49,659 nt of DNA from an uncultured Moraxella sp. (lineage in GTDB: Bacteria > Pseudomonadota > Gammaproteobacteria > Pseudomonadales > Moraxellaceae). The position numbers were made by a program, and so were the translations under genes. Every line of letters begins with the position of its first letter. Within the stretch, counting starts at the first letter, position 1. Where the stretch lies: NCBI RefSeq assembly GCF_945873075.1, contig NZ_CAMCBS010000017.1, positions 1 through 49,659 on the forward strand, written 5' to 3'. Below are positions 1 to 9,413 of this stretch, one piece after another. The notes under the pieces were generated by a model, which saw only the letters and a list, made by a program, of their open reading frames with translations, was not told the DNA's origin and did no database searches.

Positions 1-16
1 CTCGTTTCCCGCTCCA
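1..16 (+). tRNA. tRNA-Gly, 3' end only (probably GCC)
   Basis: The first 16 bases match the T-arm end, acceptor strand and CCA tail of the E. coli tRNA-Gly(GCC) as I remember it. The acceptor 3' strand reads TTCCCGC followed by TCCA. The anticodon lies outside the window, so the isoacceptor is inferred. A Rho-independent terminator follows immediately, which supports this being the end of a tRNA transcript. Confidence 0.8.
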
Positions 17-22
17 AATTTT

Positions 23-58
23 AAAAAGTCCAAATCGAACGGTTTGGGCTTTTTTTGT
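23..58 (+). terminator. Intrinsic terminator after tRNA-Gly
   Basis: A 12-bp stem (23-34 with 43-54, one G-U pair) encloses the 8-base loop 35-42 and runs into a T tract. It ends the tRNA transcript and separates it from rho. Confidence 0.8.
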
Positions 59-169
59 TGTTATCAGTTCGTGATGATGACATTTATCAAACCAGTTTGC
101 ACCATTCACCGTATCACACCATCACCCAACACTAGCAAAACAACCATCGATTGATTTTGCCAAATTAAC

Positions 170-199
170 TTGACAAACCCCCTAATTTCATCTTAATAT
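170..199 (+). promoter_or_regulatory. Predicted sigma-70 promoter for rho
   Basis: A perfect -35 box TTGACA (170-175) is followed after 18 bases by TAATAT (194-199). This predicts a start near 206 and a leader of about 100 bases before the rho ATG at 305. A long leader fits the known autogenous control of rho in other bacteria; whether that operates here is inference. Confidence 0.65.
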
Positions 200-304
200 T
201 AGCACGCTTGCAATCAAGGTTCTGCTGATTGCATTTTTCTTTTTTAGACCAATCCATTCTCTTGCACATATCGTGCGCATGACACACTTCATTTTTACCT
301 ATCT

Positions 305-1576
305 ATGAATCTAACCGAACTAAAACGAAAATCCGTTGGCGAACTGCTTGCCATCGCTGACGCTATGGGTCTTGAAAACATGGCACGAAGCCGTAAACAA
401 GACATCATTTTTGCCATCCTAAAGACACACGCACGCAACGGCGAAGCGATTTATGGCGATGGCGTGCTTGAGATTTTGCCCGATGGCTTTGGATTTTTGC
501 GTTCATCCGAAGGCTCATACCTAGCCGGCCCTGATGATATCTATGTCAGCCCAAGCCAAATTCGCCGTTTCAACCTACAGACAGGCGACTCTATCGCCGG
601 TCAAATCAGACCGCCAAAAGATTCCGAGCGTTATTTTGCACTTCTAAAGGTCAGCGAAATCAACTTTGACACCCCTGACCGCAGCCGTCATAAGCTGATT
701 TTTGAAAACTTAACCCCACTATTCCCAACCGAGCAATTGGTGCTTGAGACAGGCAACGGCACAACCGAAGATTTGACCGGTCGTATCATTGATTTGATCG
801 CCCCGATTGGTAAAGGTCAGCGCTCTATCATCGTCGCGCCGCCAAAAGCGGGTAAAACGGTACTACTACAGACCATCGCCCAATCCATCACCAAAAATCA
901 TCCCGAGTGCTATCTGATTGTTCTACTCATCGACGAACGCCCAGAAGAAGTCACCGAGATGCAACGCACCGTGCGTGGCGAAGTCGTCGCATCGACCTTT
1001 GATGAACCACCACAGCGTCATATCCAAGTCGCTGAGATGGTCATCGAAAAAGCCAAACGACTCGTCGAGCACAAACAAGATGTCGTCATCCTACTTGACT
1101 CCATCACTCGCCTAGCCCGTGCTTATAATACAGTCATCCCATCATCAGGCAAGGTGCTGACCGGTGGTGTCGATGCCAATGCGCTAGAGCGTCCAAAGCG
1201 TTTCTTTGGTGCGGCTCGTAATGTCGAAGAAGGCGGCAGCTTGACCATCATCTCAACTGCCCTGATTGACACTGGCTCAAAGATGGACAGCGTGATTTTT
1301 GAAGAATTTAAAGGCACGGGCAACCAAGAAATCACCCTTGAGCGTGACTTGGCAGAACGACGCATTTTCCCTGCGATTAATATCAAAAAATCCAGCACAC
1401 GCCGTGAAGAACGCCTACTTGACGAAGATACCCTGCGTCGTGTGTGGATTTTGCGTAAGCTCATGCAGCCGATGGACGACTCGCAAGCCACCGAATTTTT
1501 GCTTGAGCGACTCAAAGATTCCAAGACTAACGACGAATTCTTTGAGCAGATGATCAAAAAATCACAAAACAGTTAA
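305..1576 (+). CDS. rho: Transcription termination factor Rho
   Basis: This is the hexameric RNA helicase that ends transcription at Rho-dependent sites. The 423 residues match the usual family length. The N-terminal helical domain (residues 1-45) is followed by the cold-shock-like RNA-binding fold containing DGFGFLR. The ATPase core has a Walker A motif APPKAGKT at residues 178-185, a Walker B region [16 protein letters not shown], the Q-loop stretch with [10 protein letters not shown], and the R-loop region [11 protein letters not shown]. The ATG at 305 is the obvious start because the family N-terminus MNLTELK begins there. It is a single gene with its own promoter and no partner in an operon. 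Identity is certain from the motifs. Confidence 0.98.
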   Translation: MNLTELKRKSVGELLAIADAMGLENMARSRKQDIIFAILKTHARNGEAIYGDGVLEILPDGFGFLRSSEGSYLAGPDDIYVSPSQIRRFNLQTGDSIAGQIRPPKDSERYFALLKVSEINFDTPDRSRHKLIFENLTPLFPTEQLVLETGNGTTEDLTGRIIDLIAPIGKGQRSIIVAPPKAGKTVLLQTIAQSITKNHPECYLIVLLIDERPEEVTEMQRTVRGEVVASTFDEPPQRHIQVAEMVIEKAKRLVEHKQDVVILLDSITRLARAYNTVIPSSGKVLTGGVDANALERPKRFFGAARNVEEGGSLTIISTALIDTGSKMDSVIFEEFKGTGNQEITLERDLAERRIFPAINIKKSSTRREERLLDEDTLRRVWILRKLMQPMDDSQATEFLLERLKDSKTNDEFFEQMIKKSQNS

Positions 1577-1599
1577 TATTCAGCATTGCCGATCGTCAT

Positions 1600-1629
1600 A
1601 TCGCCCACTTTCCATCACCAGTGGGCGAT
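1600..1629 (+). terminator. Hairpin after rho, terminator-like
   Basis: A perfect 10-bp stem, ATCGCCCACT (1600-1609) with AGTGGGCGAT (1620-1629), encloses a 10-base loop 24 bases after the rho stop codon. The T run is displaced (it begins about 13 bases later), so it may act as a 3'-end stabilising hairpin rather than a strong terminator. Confidence 0.55.
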
Positions 1630-2094
1630 TGTATTTGAAGTTTTTTTAGCAGTGTTTTTGATGCTTGTGATGGCAATTTGATTAAATATTAATCAAATTA
1701 TTCATATTCATCGAAAAATTACAATTTTTTTGTAAAGAGTGGCTGTCATTGTATTGTCACACTGTCAATTTTATGTTACGATACTCTTAACACCAAGCTG
1801 TAAGCATAGATTTGAGTAGCAAAAGCATGAAAGCTGCTTTTGACTTTTCAAAGAAAACGCTACAACTGGCAAAATTGAAATATTTTGTTACAACTTACTA
1901 GCGTTCTGACAAAATATTTGTTTTTATTTTTGCTAAATTGTAATATACTATTGCGTAACACACAGTGTATTAACCTATGGACAAGCAACAAGAAGGACCT
2001 TTGCAACCATGCCATATATGGTTGCTATGGTTCTTATTATTTTGTTTCATAGGTGTTTTTCTGTCACACACTTATCCGTTAATTGGAGTTTACC
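1630..2094 (+). other. Intergenic region with long leader of the alanine-rich lipoprotein
   Basis: This AT-rich stretch of about 465 bases has no convincing gene. It holds an imperfect hairpin at about 1816-1843, with CAAAAGCA pairing with TGCTTTTG. A predicted promoter lies at 1918-1946. A leader hairpin pairs GCAACCAT (2003-2010) with ATGGTTGC (2018-2025). The leader of the lipoprotein mRNA would be about 140 bases. A good ribosome site, GGAG, lies just before the ATG at 2095. Confidence 0.5.
1918..1946 (+). promoter_or_regulatory. Possible promoter for alanine-rich lipoprotein
   Basis: TTGTTT (1918-1923), 17 bases, then TAATAT (1941-1946). The -35 is imperfect and the region is AT-rich, so this is a moderate prediction. 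Confidence 0.35.
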
Positions 2095-2487
2095 ATGCAA
2101 ACTAAACTAATCGTATCTGCACTAGTTGCTGCTCTAGCCCTAACTGCTTGCTCAAAAGCTGAAGAAGCTGCTGCTCCAGCTGCTGACGCTGCAAAAGAAG
2201 CTGCTGCTGCAACTGCTGACGCTGCTAAAGCTGGCGCTGAAGCTACTGCTGAAGCTGCAAAAGCTGGCGTAGAAGCAACTGCTGACGCTGCAAAAGCTGC
2301 TACTGACGCTGCCGCTGCTGCTACAACTGCAGACGCTGCTGCTAAAGAAGGCGAAGCTGCTGCTACTGACGCTGCAAAAGCTGACGCAGACGCTGCTAAA
2401 GCTGACGCTGCTGCTACTGATGCTGCTGCTGCCGCTGCAGACGCTCCAAAAGCTGAAGAAGCTGCAAAAACTGAAGAGAAAAAATAA
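2095..2487 (+). CDS. Small alanine-rich lipoprotein (130 aa)
   Basis: The product starts MQTKLIVSALVAALALTACS, a lipoprotein signal with lipobox LTAC and acylated Cys19. The mature part consists almost wholly of Ala with Lys, Glu, Asp and Thr in repeated AADAAKA-like units, so it should form a long charged alpha-helix in the periplasm. Ala is coded overwhelmingly by GCT and GCA, a uniform bias that suggests very high expression. The ATG at 2095 is preferred over an upstream in-frame start because GGAG lies about 7 bases before it and the signal peptide then begins directly. A strong terminator follows. The architecture recalls Lpp-like or other abundant helical envelope lipoproteins, but I do not recognise a named family. 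Function unknown. Confidence 0.85.
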   Translation: MQTKLIVSALVAALALTACSKAEEAAAPAADAAKEAAAATADAAKAGAEATAEAAKAGVEATADAAKAATDAAAAATTADAAAKEGEAAATDAAKADADAAKADAAATDAAAAAADAPKAEEAAKTEEKK

Positions 2488-2523
2488 TTTTAACGCAGTC
2501 CTAACTGCTAAAATTATTTTTCA

Positions 2524-2555
2524 AAAAGAGAACTCGTTTGGGTTCTCTTTTTTTT
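2524..2555 (+). terminator. Intrinsic terminator of the alanine-rich lipoprotein gene
   Basis: A 10-bp stem (2524-2533 with 2542-2551) with an 8-base loop runs into a long T tract, 36 bases after the stop codon. It is a strong Rho-independent terminator. Confidence 0.85.
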
Positions 2556-2611
2556 ATAGCATGAAATACTGCTCATTGATGGATGCGTAAGTAAAAGGCT
2601 ACATTTTGTTA

Positions 2612-2668
2612 CTTGGCAGGCTACTGATTTTTGCTACAATCAAGTGAAGTCACCGACCGATTCGGTGA
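2612..2668 (+). promoter_or_regulatory. Predicted ohr promoter and adjacent palindrome
   Basis: An extended -10 (TGC followed by TACAAT, 2635-2640) sits 17 bases after a weak -35 CTTGGC (2612-2617). Ten bases downstream lies the inverted repeat TCACCGA/TCGGTGA (2650-2668, 5-base loop), positioned over the early transcript. It could be an operator or a leader hairpin. It does not resemble the AT-rich OhrR box, and no ohrR gene is present in the window. Confidence 0.45.
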
Positions 2669-2698
2669 TGGATAAACACAACAAACAAGGAGTCTGTC

Positions 2699-3112
2699 AT
2701 GAGTAAAATCTATACCACTACCGCATCCGTCGTCGGCGCTCGAAATGGCACCGCCAAATTGTCCGATGATGATAAAACTTATAATCTGGTCTCGCCTGGC
2801 TCAAAACAAGAAGGCAATAATCCTGAGCAGTTTTTTGCGATGGGCTATGCAGCATGCTTCGATGGCGCATTGGGTTTGGTCAAAAAGGCTGCTGGCAAAA
2901 GCTTTGACAGTGAAGTGCAAGTCACCATTGATCTGAACAAAGAAGGTGATGACAAGTTTTTCTTGACTGGCGCCATCCATGTCGTCGCCACCAACACAGA
3001 CATCAGCGAAGCAGAGCTACTTGCCTTAGTCGAAAAAACCCACACCGTCTGCCCATATTCAAAGGCAGTAGCAGGCAATGTTGAGATGGCATTAAGCGCA
3101 TCTGTTGCCTAA
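2699..3112 (+). CDS. ohr: Organic hydroperoxide resistance protein Ohr
   Basis: This is a thiol-dependent peroxidase that reduces organic hydroperoxides using lipoylated partners. The 137 residues carry the Ohr/OsmC fold with both redox cysteines: the peroxidatic Cys53 in AACFDGAL and the resolving Cys118 in TVCPYSKA. The supporting Arg15 and Glu43 are also in place. The pattern MGYAACFDGAL and the N-terminal ASVVGARNG favour Ohr over OsmC. AAGGAG lies 6-7 bases before the ATG. It is monocistronic, with a strong terminator after it. No OhrR regulator gene is adjacent. Confidence 0.93.
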   Translation: MSKIYTTTASVVGARNGTAKLSDDDKTYNLVSPGSKQEGNNPEQFFAMGYAACFDGALGLVKKAAGKSFDSEVQVTIDLNKEGDDKFFLTGAIHVVATNTDISEAELLALVEKTHTVCPYSKAVAGNVEMALSASVA

Positions 3113-3149
3113 CCCTCAAGCCATTTGGCCAATTTTAAAATTCCTCCAA

Positions 3150-3188
3150 AAAACAAACACCCAAGCTAAAAACTTGGGTGTTTGTTTT
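3150..3188. terminator. Bidirectional terminator between ohr and fumarase
   Basis: A perfect 16-bp stem (3150-3165 with 3173-3188) with a 7-base loop is flanked by A and T runs on both sides. It should end the converging ohr (plus) and fumarase (minus) transcripts. Confidence 0.88.
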
Positions 3189-3242
3189 GGCGTATTGGCT
3201 GTCGTATATTTGGCACTATCGCCAAATACCGCAGATGACAGC

Positions 3243-4769
3243 TTAGGCTTCGACCACTGGGATTTTGCCAATCTTGGCCTGCCAGATTTTTGGTGCGGTG
3301 GCGTGCACTGAGCTACCACTGCTATCGACAGCGACGGTGACAGGCATATCTTTGACTTCAAACTCATAAATCGCTTCCATACCCAGTTCAGGGAATGCCA
3401 CGACTTTGGCTTGTTTGATGGCTTTTGAGACCAGATAGGCTGAACCGCCCACTGCCATCAGATACACCGCCTTATTATCAGCGATGGCTTGGCAAGCCGC
3501 TTCGCCACGCTCTGCTTTACCAATCATGCCAAGTAGTCCTGTCTGCTCAAGCATTTGGCGAGTGAACTTATCCATACGAGTTGCCGTCGTTGGGCCTGCA
3601 GGGCCGACCACTTCATCACGCACAGGATCGACAGGGCCGACATAGTAGATCAGCTTGTTGGTGAAGTCCACAGGTAGCTCTTCGCCGTTATTTAGCATAT
3701 CGGTCATACGCTTGTGCGCTGCATCACGGCCGGTGTAGATTTTACCGCTCAATAGTAGCACATCGCCCGTTTGCCAAGTTGCCACTTCTTCTTTGGTCAA
3801 GGTATCCACATTGACGCGCTTGCCATTTTCAGGGTTATAAGTAATGTCAGGATAGACATCTAGGCTTGGCGGTGTCAGCTCCACAGGGCCTGAGCCATCT
3901 AGCTCAAACTCCACATGGCGAGTCGCAGCACAGTTTGGAATCATCGCGATTGGCTTTGATGCGGCGTGCGTTGGGTAGTCTAGGATTTTGACATCCAAGA
4001 CGGTAGTCAAGCCGCCCAAGCCTTGTGCGCCAATGCCTAGCGCATTGACTTTCTCATACAGCTCAAGGCGCAGAGCTTCGATGGTGCTTAGCTCTGCACC
4101 TGATTTGGCTTTGGCTTGTAGCTCATGGATATCAATGTGGCTCATCAGCGATTCTTTGGCAAGTAGTGCTGCTTTTTCGGGTGTACCGCCAATACCGATA
4201 CCCAAAATACCCGGTGGACACCAGCCTGCACCCATTGTTGGGATGGTTTTTAGCACCCAATCCACGATGCTGTCTGATGGGTTTAGCATGGCAAGCTTTG
4301 ATTTGTTCTCAGAACCACCACCTTTGGCAGCACAGGTTACTTCCACTTTATCACCAGCAACGATTTCCATATGGATAACCGCAGGGGTGTTGTCACGAGT
4401 GTTGGTACGCTTGCCCGCAGGGTCAGCCAGCACCGATGCACGCAAGGTATTATCAGGATGATTGTACGCACGGCGTACGCCTTCATTGACCATGTCAGCG
4501 ACGCTCATCGTCGCATCCCATTGGACATTCATGCCCACTTTCAAAAATACTGTGGCAATGCCTGTATCTTGGCAAATCGGGCGATGGCCTTCGGCGCACA
4601 TACGGCTATTGACCAAAATCTGCGTCATCGCATCTTTGGCAGCAGGGTTTTCTTCTTTTTCTAGCGCTTCGACCAGTGCTTCGATGTAGTCGGTCGGATG
4701 ATAATAACTGATGAACTGAAACGCATCGGCAATACTTTGAATAAAATCGTCTTGCTTAATTACGGTCAT
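3243..4769 (-). CDS. fumA: Fumarate hydratase class I (iron-sulfur type)
   Basis: This enzyme interconverts fumarate and malate in the TCA cycle, using an oxygen-sensitive [4Fe-4S] cluster. The product is 508 aa when started at MTVIKQDD (4769), where AAAGGA lies 7 bases upstream. An upstream in-frame start would add 12 unsupported residues. The alpha part carries ICQDTGIATVF and AAKGGGSENKS, and WCPPGILGIGIGG holds a cluster cysteine. The beta part has SGKIYTGRDAAHKR and ends with the GMEAIYEFEVKDMPV region. The alpha and beta domains are fused, as in FumA/FumB, and the length is that of the shorter class I enzymes. It is transcribed alone, convergent with ohr. Confidence 0.93.
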   Translation of the reverse strand: MTVIKQDDFIQSIADAFQFISYYHPTDYIEALVEALEKEENPAAKDAMTQILVNSRMCAEGHRPICQDTGIATVFLKVGMNVQWDATMSVADMVNEGVRRAYNHPDNTLRASVLADPAGKRTNTRDNTPAVIHMEIVAGDKVEVTCAAKGGGSENKSKLAMLNPSDSIVDWVLKTIPTMGAGWCPPGILGIGIGGTPEKAALLAKESLMSHIDIHELQAKAKSGAELSTIEALRLELYEKVNALGIGAQGLGGLTTVLDVKILDYPTHAASKPIAMIPNCAATRHVEFELDGSGPVELTPPSLDVYPDITYNPENGKRVNVDTLTKEEVATWQTGDVLLLSGKIYTGRDAAHKRMTDMLNNGEELPVDFTNKLIYYVGPVDPVRDEVVGPAGPTTATRMDKFTRQMLEQTGLLGMIGKAERGEAACQAIADNKAVYLMAVGGSAYLVSKAIKQAKVVAFPELGMEAIYEFEVKDMPVTVAVDSSGSSVHATAPKIWQAKIGKIPVVEA

Positions 4770-4928
4770 GATGACTTCCTTTGTTGGCGAATTTGGCGTA
4801 CGCACGCCAAACGGCTGATATTATCTTGGCATCCGCCAAGACCCATTGTGATGAATTTATTCTACCATTATTTATGATAAAAATTCACCCATAATTGTCA
4901 ATTACTACGATTGAAAAATTCTCACAAA

Positions 4929-6014
4929 TTATAAAATCTGTTTCAAAACTTCAATCAATCTCGCATTTTGCTCAGCTGTACCGACGCTGATACGCAGATA
5001 ATCCTTGATACGCTCTTGCTTGAAATGTCGGACAATCACGCCTTCGGTGCGAAGTTTGGCAGCGATGTCAGCAGCATCTTTACCGTCAAACTTGGCAAAC
5101 ACAAAGTTCGCTGCTGATGGTAACACTTCAAAGCCAAGCGCCGTCAAATCTGCTGTCAGCTGATTGCGTAGCTCAATCACCTGTGTACGACGCAACTCAA
5201 AATACTCGCCATCTGCCACGCTTGCCGCCGCCCCTACTTGCGCCACACGGTCAAGCGGATAGCTATTAAAGCTGTTTTTCATCGCCATCAGGGCTGCAAT
5301 AAGACTTGGATTGGCAAATGCCATACCCACACGCAGACCAGCGAGCGCACGAGATTTTGAGAAGGTTTGGGTGACGACGATGTTATCAAAGTCACGAATC
5401 AATGCAATCGCCGATGCCGATTTGACATCATCTGCATAATCAATATAGGCTTCATCGATGACCACCACCGCATCCGAATGACGCTTGGCAAGCGTGCGAA
5501 TGTCGTCAAGTGGCAACAGCTTACCCGTCGGCGCATTGGGATTGGCTAGGATAATGGCATCACACGGCTTGTCATAATCATCAATATCAATGCCAAAGCT
5601 GTCATTGAGCGGTACAGTTTGGGCATCCACCCCAAAGGTGTCGGCATACACAGGATAAAAGCTGTAACTGATATCAGGCATCAGCAGTGGACGAGTTTTT
5701 TTGAAAAAACACGCAAACACTAGTGCCAACACTTCATCCGAGCCATTACCGACAAAGACTTCATCACGAGTTAGACCATAATAAGTCGCCAGCGCATCAC
5801 GCAGATGGTCGGACTCAGGCTCAGGATATAGGCGCAGTGCTGATGCTTCATCAGCCAGCACCGCTTGCATGGCGGTCACGGCTTTTGGACTTGGGGGGAA
5901 TGGGTTTTCATTGGTGTTTAATTTCACCAAATTATCATGCTTGGGCTGCTCCCCCGGTACATACGGCGTCAGGCTTTTTGCCTTGTCGCTCCAAAGGCGA
6001 GTATCAATCGTCAT
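4929..6014 (-). CDS. hisC: Histidinol-phosphate aminotransferase
   Basis: A PLP enzyme of histidine synthesis that converts imidazole-acetol phosphate plus glutamate to histidinol phosphate. The 361 residues are normal for the family. The substrate-site motif LNTNENPFPPSP occurs at 32-43, ANPNAPTG at 157-164, VIDEAYIDY at 185-193, and the Schiff-base lysine in TFSKSRALAG at about residue 220. It is the last gene of a hisG-hisD-hisC run, 30 bases after hisD. Some relatives also act on aromatic amino acids, but the his context argues for the histidine role. Confidence 0.95.
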   Translation of the reverse strand: MTIDTRLWSDKAKSLTPYVPGEQPKHDNLVKLNTNENPFPPSPKAVTAMQAVLADEASALRLYPEPESDHLRDALATYYGLTRDEVFVGNGSDEVLALVFACFFKKTRPLLMPDISYSFYPVYADTFGVDAQTVPLNDSFGIDIDDYDKPCDAIILANPNAPTGKLLPLDDIRTLAKRHSDAVVVIDEAYIDYADDVKSASAIALIRDFDNIVVTQTFSKSRALAGLRVGMAFANPSLIAALMAMKNSFNSYPLDRVAQVGAAASVADGEYFELRRTQVIELRNQLTADLTALGFEVLPSAANFVFAKFDGKDAADIAAKLRTEGVIVRHFKQERIKDYLRISVGTAEQNARLIEVLKQIL

Positions 6015-6044
6015 GGGATTTCCTTTTTTTACAATTGCGACTTG

Positions 6045-7349
6045 TTAGCTTGCTTGATGGCGATAGCGTGCTGATAAGGCGTGCGCTTCTAAGTTTTCTT
6101 CGATAGCCAAAATATCAGCAGTCTTGGCAAGTGGCACAGCGCCCTCTTTGGTGCAATAAATCAGCGATGATTTCTTTTGAAAATCATACACGCCAAGCGG
6201 TGATGAGAATCTTGCCGTGCCTGATGTCGGTAGCACATGGTTACTACCCGCACAATAATCGCCAATCGCTTCAGGCGTATGACGACCCATAAAAATCGCC
6301 CCCGCATGACGAATGTCATCGAGCACCGCTTCAGGGTCATCGAGCGACAATTCAAGATGCTCAGGCGCAACTTGATTAATCACTGCCATGCCTTCACGAC
6401 GGTCTTTGACCAAAATCAACGCACCACGATTAGCAAGCGCTGCCCTTGAGATATCCGCCTTTGGTAAGCGTGCCAATGCTGACTCAATCGCTGTCTGAAC
6501 CGCTTGTAGCTGTACTTGGCTTGTGGTCACAAAAATCGCCTGCGCCACCGTGTCATGCTCAGCTTGGGACAACAAATCCATCGCAAGCCACTCAGCATTA
6601 TCCGCCATCTCGCCTTCGGCATAGACCAGCACTTCTGATGGCCCTGCAATCATATCAATGCCCACCTGCCCAAAGACAGCTCGCTTGGCAGCAGCGACGA
6701 ATTTATTACCCGGCCCTGTGATTTTATCCACCTTAGCAATTGATGCTGTGCCATAAGCGAGCGCCGCCACCGCCTGCGCACCACCGATGGTAATCACCGT
6801 ATCCACGCCTGCTAGGTGTGCCGCCGCCAAAACCAGTGGATTAAGCTGTCCATCTGGGGCAGGCACGACCATTGTGATGTTCGCCACGCCTGCGACTTTG
6901 GCAGGGATGGCATTCATCAGCACCGATGATGGATAGCTTGCCAAACCGCCCGGGACATAAATGCCGACGCTATCAAGTGGGGTGATTTTTTGTCCAAGCT
7001 GATTGCCCAAGCTGTCAGTAAAGCGAAAGCCGTCGTCCACTTGATGCTGATGAAAAGCAAAAATACGCTCAGCAGACAGCTTAAGCGCGCCTGCCACTTC
7101 ATCACTAAGTCCATCAAATGCCGCCTTGAGTGCATCTTGGCTAATAAATAGCTCATCGATACTTTGGGCAGGATGACGGTCAAATTTTTGGGTCAGCTCA
7201 AGCACTGCGACATCGCCACGAGCACGTACATCAGCGATGATGGCATCGACAGTAGCAATCAAACCGGCATCTGTTACGGTTTCAAAAGCAAGCAAATTGG
7301 CAAGTTCTTCTTGAAAATCTGCACTGGTTGAATTTAAAATTTTCATCAT
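6045..7349 (-). CDS. hisD: Histidinol dehydrogenase
   Basis: A zinc enzyme that oxidises histidinol to histidine in two NAD-dependent steps, the last of the pathway. The 434 residues contain the Rossmann-like region AAHLAGVDTVITIGGAQAVAALAYG, the signature ITGPGNKFVAAAKRAVFG...IDMIAGPSEVLV, and the substrate/metal region APEHLELSLDD and AGSNHVLPTSGTARF. Two adjacent ATG codons (7349 and 7346) are possible; AGGA is better spaced for 7346. It is in the hisGDC cluster between hisG and hisC. Confidence 0.96.
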   Translation of the reverse strand: MMKILNSTSADFQEELANLLAFETVTDAGLIATVDAIIADVRARGDVAVLELTQKFDRHPAQSIDELFISQDALKAAFDGLSDEVAGALKLSAERIFAFHQHQVDDGFRFTDSLGNQLGQKITPLDSVGIYVPGGLASYPSSVLMNAIPAKVAGVANITMVVPAPDGQLNPLVLAAAHLAGVDTVITIGGAQAVAALAYGTASIAKVDKITGPGNKFVAAAKRAVFGQVGIDMIAGPSEVLVYAEGEMADNAEWLAMDLLSQAEHDTVAQAIFVTTSQVQLQAVQTAIESALARLPKADISRAALANRGALILVKDRREGMAVINQVAPEHLELSLDDPEAVLDDIRHAGAIFMGRHTPEAIGDYCAGSNHVLPTSGTARFSSPLGVYDFQKKSSLIYCTKEGAVPLAKTADILAIEENLEAHALSARYRHQAS

Positions 7350-7388
7350 AATTTCCTATATATCAGACTGCTTTTGTGTGGCTTGGTG

Positions 7389-8045
7389 TTATTTTTGCTG
7401 CACCGCAGTTTGTAGAATCTGTAAAATCGGCTCAAGCTTGGCAAGTTTACGCTTATGACTCACTGGATTGGCAATCAAGCGTGATGACACTTGGCAAATG
7501 GTCTCAAGTGGCTCAAGCCCATTGGCACGCAAGGTGTTGCCCGTATCCACCACATCGACAATCAAATCACCCAAGCCCACAAGCGGTGCTAATTCCATCG
7601 AGCCATACAGCTTGATAATATCCACCTGCTCGCCACGACTGGCATAATAAGCACGAGCGACATTGACATATTTGGTGGCGATACGCAGGCGACGATTTGG
7701 CAAGGCTTTGCCCTTGATGCCTGCGGTCATCAGACGGCACTTGGCGATGTCAAGGTCAAGCAGCTCATATACCTGCGCATCATATTCCATCAGCACATCT
7801 TTGCCCGCCACGCCGATATCCGCTGCGCCATGCTCGACATAAGTCGGCACATCAGACGCCCGCAAAATCAAAAAACGCACCGACGGGTCAGTGGTCTCAA
7901 AAATCAGCTTGCGAGATTTTTCCATATCTTCAAGCGGGGCAATGCCTGCTTTGGCAAACAGTGGCAAAGTTTCGTTTAGGATGCGCCCTTTGGATAGCGC
8001 AATGGTCAAGCCATCAAAATCAGCAGTTTGGATTGGGTCAGCCAT
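7389..8045 (-). CDS. hisG: ATP phosphoribosyltransferase catalytic subunit, short form
   Basis: This catalyses the first and feedback-regulated step of histidine synthesis, joining ATP and PRPP. The 218 residues are the short form, which lacks the C-terminal regulatory domain and in known species works with the HisZ subunit. Motifs include [18 protein letters not shown] at the N-terminus, the PRPP-site region [17 protein letters not shown], and [15 protein letters not shown]. No hisZ lies in this window, so it must be elsewhere. The gene starts a separate transcript because a strong terminator stands between it and murA; hisD follows 39 bases later. Confidence 0.95.
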   Translation of the reverse strand: MADPIQTADFDGLTIALSKGRILNETLPLFAKAGIAPLEDMEKSRKLIFETTDPSVRFLILRASDVPTYVEHGAADIGVAGKDVLMEYDAQVYELLDLDIAKCRLMTAGIKGKALPNRRLRIATKYVNVARAYYASRGEQVDIIKLYGSMELAPLVGLGDLIVDVVDTGNTLRANGLEPLETICQVSSRLIANPVSHKRKLAKLEPILQILQTAVQQK

Positions 8046-8093
8046 GATAAATTCTCAGCTTATTCATCAAATCTTGTCTATACATTATCATGA

Positions 8094-8125
8094 AAAAACG
8101 CACCAAATCATCTTGGTGCGTTTTT
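8094..8125 (-). terminator. Intrinsic terminator after murA
   Basis: A perfect 13-bp stem (8094-8106 with 8113-8125), 6-base loop, T run on the minus strand. It begins only 3 bases after the murA stop, splitting murA from hisG. The short gap 8046-8093 must therefore carry the hisG promoter, or some read-through must occur. Confidence 0.85.
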
Positions 8126-8128
8126 ATC

Positions 8129-9391
8129 TTAGCCCTTGATGCGTTCGATATTGACACCCAAGGCTCTTAGTTTGTTCTCGACATCATCATAACCACGGTC
8201 GATGTGGTAGATGCGGTCAATGATACTCTCACCTTCGGCGCACGCCGCCGCCATCACCAGCGACATCGATGCACGCAAATCAGTCGCCATCACAGGTGCA
8301 GGGGTGAATTTTTCGACACCTTCGACGATGGCAGTATGACCATCGACACGGATTTTGGCACCCATGCGTTGTAGCTCTGGCACGTGCATAAAACGATTTT
8401 CAAAGATGTTTTCGATGATGGTGCTCGTCCCTTCTGCCAAACAGCACACCGCCATCAGCTGTGCTTGCATATCGGTTGGGAAACCTGGATGCACTTGGGT
8501 GCGAATATCCACTGCCTTTGGACGGCCAGTCATCACCGCACGAATCCAGTCATCGCCTGTGGCGATGGTTGCGCCCATCGCTTCAAATTTCTTGAGCACT
8601 GGGTGCAAAAATTCTGCCGATGTGTTCTTGGTCAAGACATCGCCTTCGCTCATCAGTGCACCAGCTAGATATGAGCCCGTCTCGATACGGTCGGCGATGA
8701 CACTGTACTCACAGCCGTGCAAGCTATCCACGCCTTCGATGATCATCGTCGTCGTGCCGATACCGCTGATCTTAGCACCCATCGCCACCAGCATATTCGC
8801 CAAATCCACCACTTCAGGCTCGGTGGCGCAGTTTTCTAGGCGTGTCGTACCACGAGCAAGCGCTGCTGCCATGATGACATTCTCAGTACCGCCGACGGTT
8901 ACCATATCAAAGCTAAAATCACAGCCAATCAGACGACCACCTGCTGGTGCTTTGGCTTTGACATAGCCATTTTCTACGGTGATGCTTGCGCCTAATGCTT
9001 CAAAGGCCTTTAGGTGCTGATCCACAGGGCGAGAGCCGATCGAGCAGCCGCCCGGTAGCGACACTTCCGCTTCACCAAAGCGAGCAAGCAATGGGCCAAG
9101 TACCAAAATCGATGCGCGCATGGTGCGTACAAGCTCATACGGTGCATAATAATCGGTCACCGTGCGAGCATCTGCCACGACGGTATTGCCTTCTTTTTTG
9201 ATCTTGACACCCGTGCCTGCAATCAGCTTGACCAAAGTTTCGGTGTCTTTGAGCGTTGGCACATTGTGCAGTACGGTTTCATCATTTGGCAATAGCATCG
9301 CAGCTAGCAGTGGCAAAGCGGCATTTTTTGAGCCGGAGATGGTGACTTCGCCTGCGATACGGCTTTTGCCCGTGATTTTAAATTTATCCAT
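8129..9391 (-). CDS. murA: UDP-N-acetylglucosamine 1-carboxyvinyltransferase
   Basis: First committed step of peptidoglycan synthesis: transfer of enolpyruvate from PEP to UDP-GlcNAc in the cytoplasm. The 420 residues are normal length. The N-terminus reads [31 protein letters not shown] up to residue 31, with the substrate Lys22 in SGSKNA. The PEP-binding cysteine is Cys116 in [15 protein letters not shown], so the fosfomycin target residue is intact. The closing region [19 protein letters not shown] is typical. It follows ibaG by 22 bases and probably shares its transcript, an arrangement common in gammaproteobacteria. Confidence 0.97.
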   Translation of the reverse strand: MDKFKITGKSRIAGEVTISGSKNAALPLLAAMLLPNDETVLHNVPTLKDTETLVKLIAGTGVKIKKEGNTVVADARTVTDYYAPYELVRTMRASILVLGPLLARFGEAEVSLPGGCSIGSRPVDQHLKAFEALGASITVENGYVKAKAPAGGRLIGCDFSFDMVTVGGTENVIMAAALARGTTRLENCATEPEVVDLANMLVAMGAKISGIGTTTMIIEGVDSLHGCEYSVIADRIETGSYLAGALMSEGDVLTKNTSAEFLHPVLKKFEAMGATIATGDDWIRAVMTGRPKAVDIRTQVHPGFPTDMQAQLMAVCCLAEGTSTIIENIFENRFMHVPELQRMGAKIRVDGHTAIVEGVEKFTPAPVMATDLRASMSLVMAAACAEGESIIDRIYHIDRGYDDVENKLRALGVNIERIKG

Positions 9392-9413
9392 GCGTATTCT
9401 CTTTATTAATCAA

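Noticed and set aside
1977-2105. A 42-codon open frame in the leader of the alanine-rich lipoprotein, encoding a hydrophobic peptide and overlapping the lipoprotein start
   Set aside because: There is no ribosome-binding site, and the hydrophobicity follows from T-rich DNA. It is worth checking only if ribosome profiling shows signal.
7389-8045. HisG considered truncated because it is only 218 aa
   Set aside because: The short HisG form is normal in many bacteria and works with HisZ; all catalytic motifs are present.
8355-8966. A 203-codon open frame opposite murA
   Set aside because: Antisense shadow of a well-conserved gene, with no start signals and a composition typical of complementary-strand reading.
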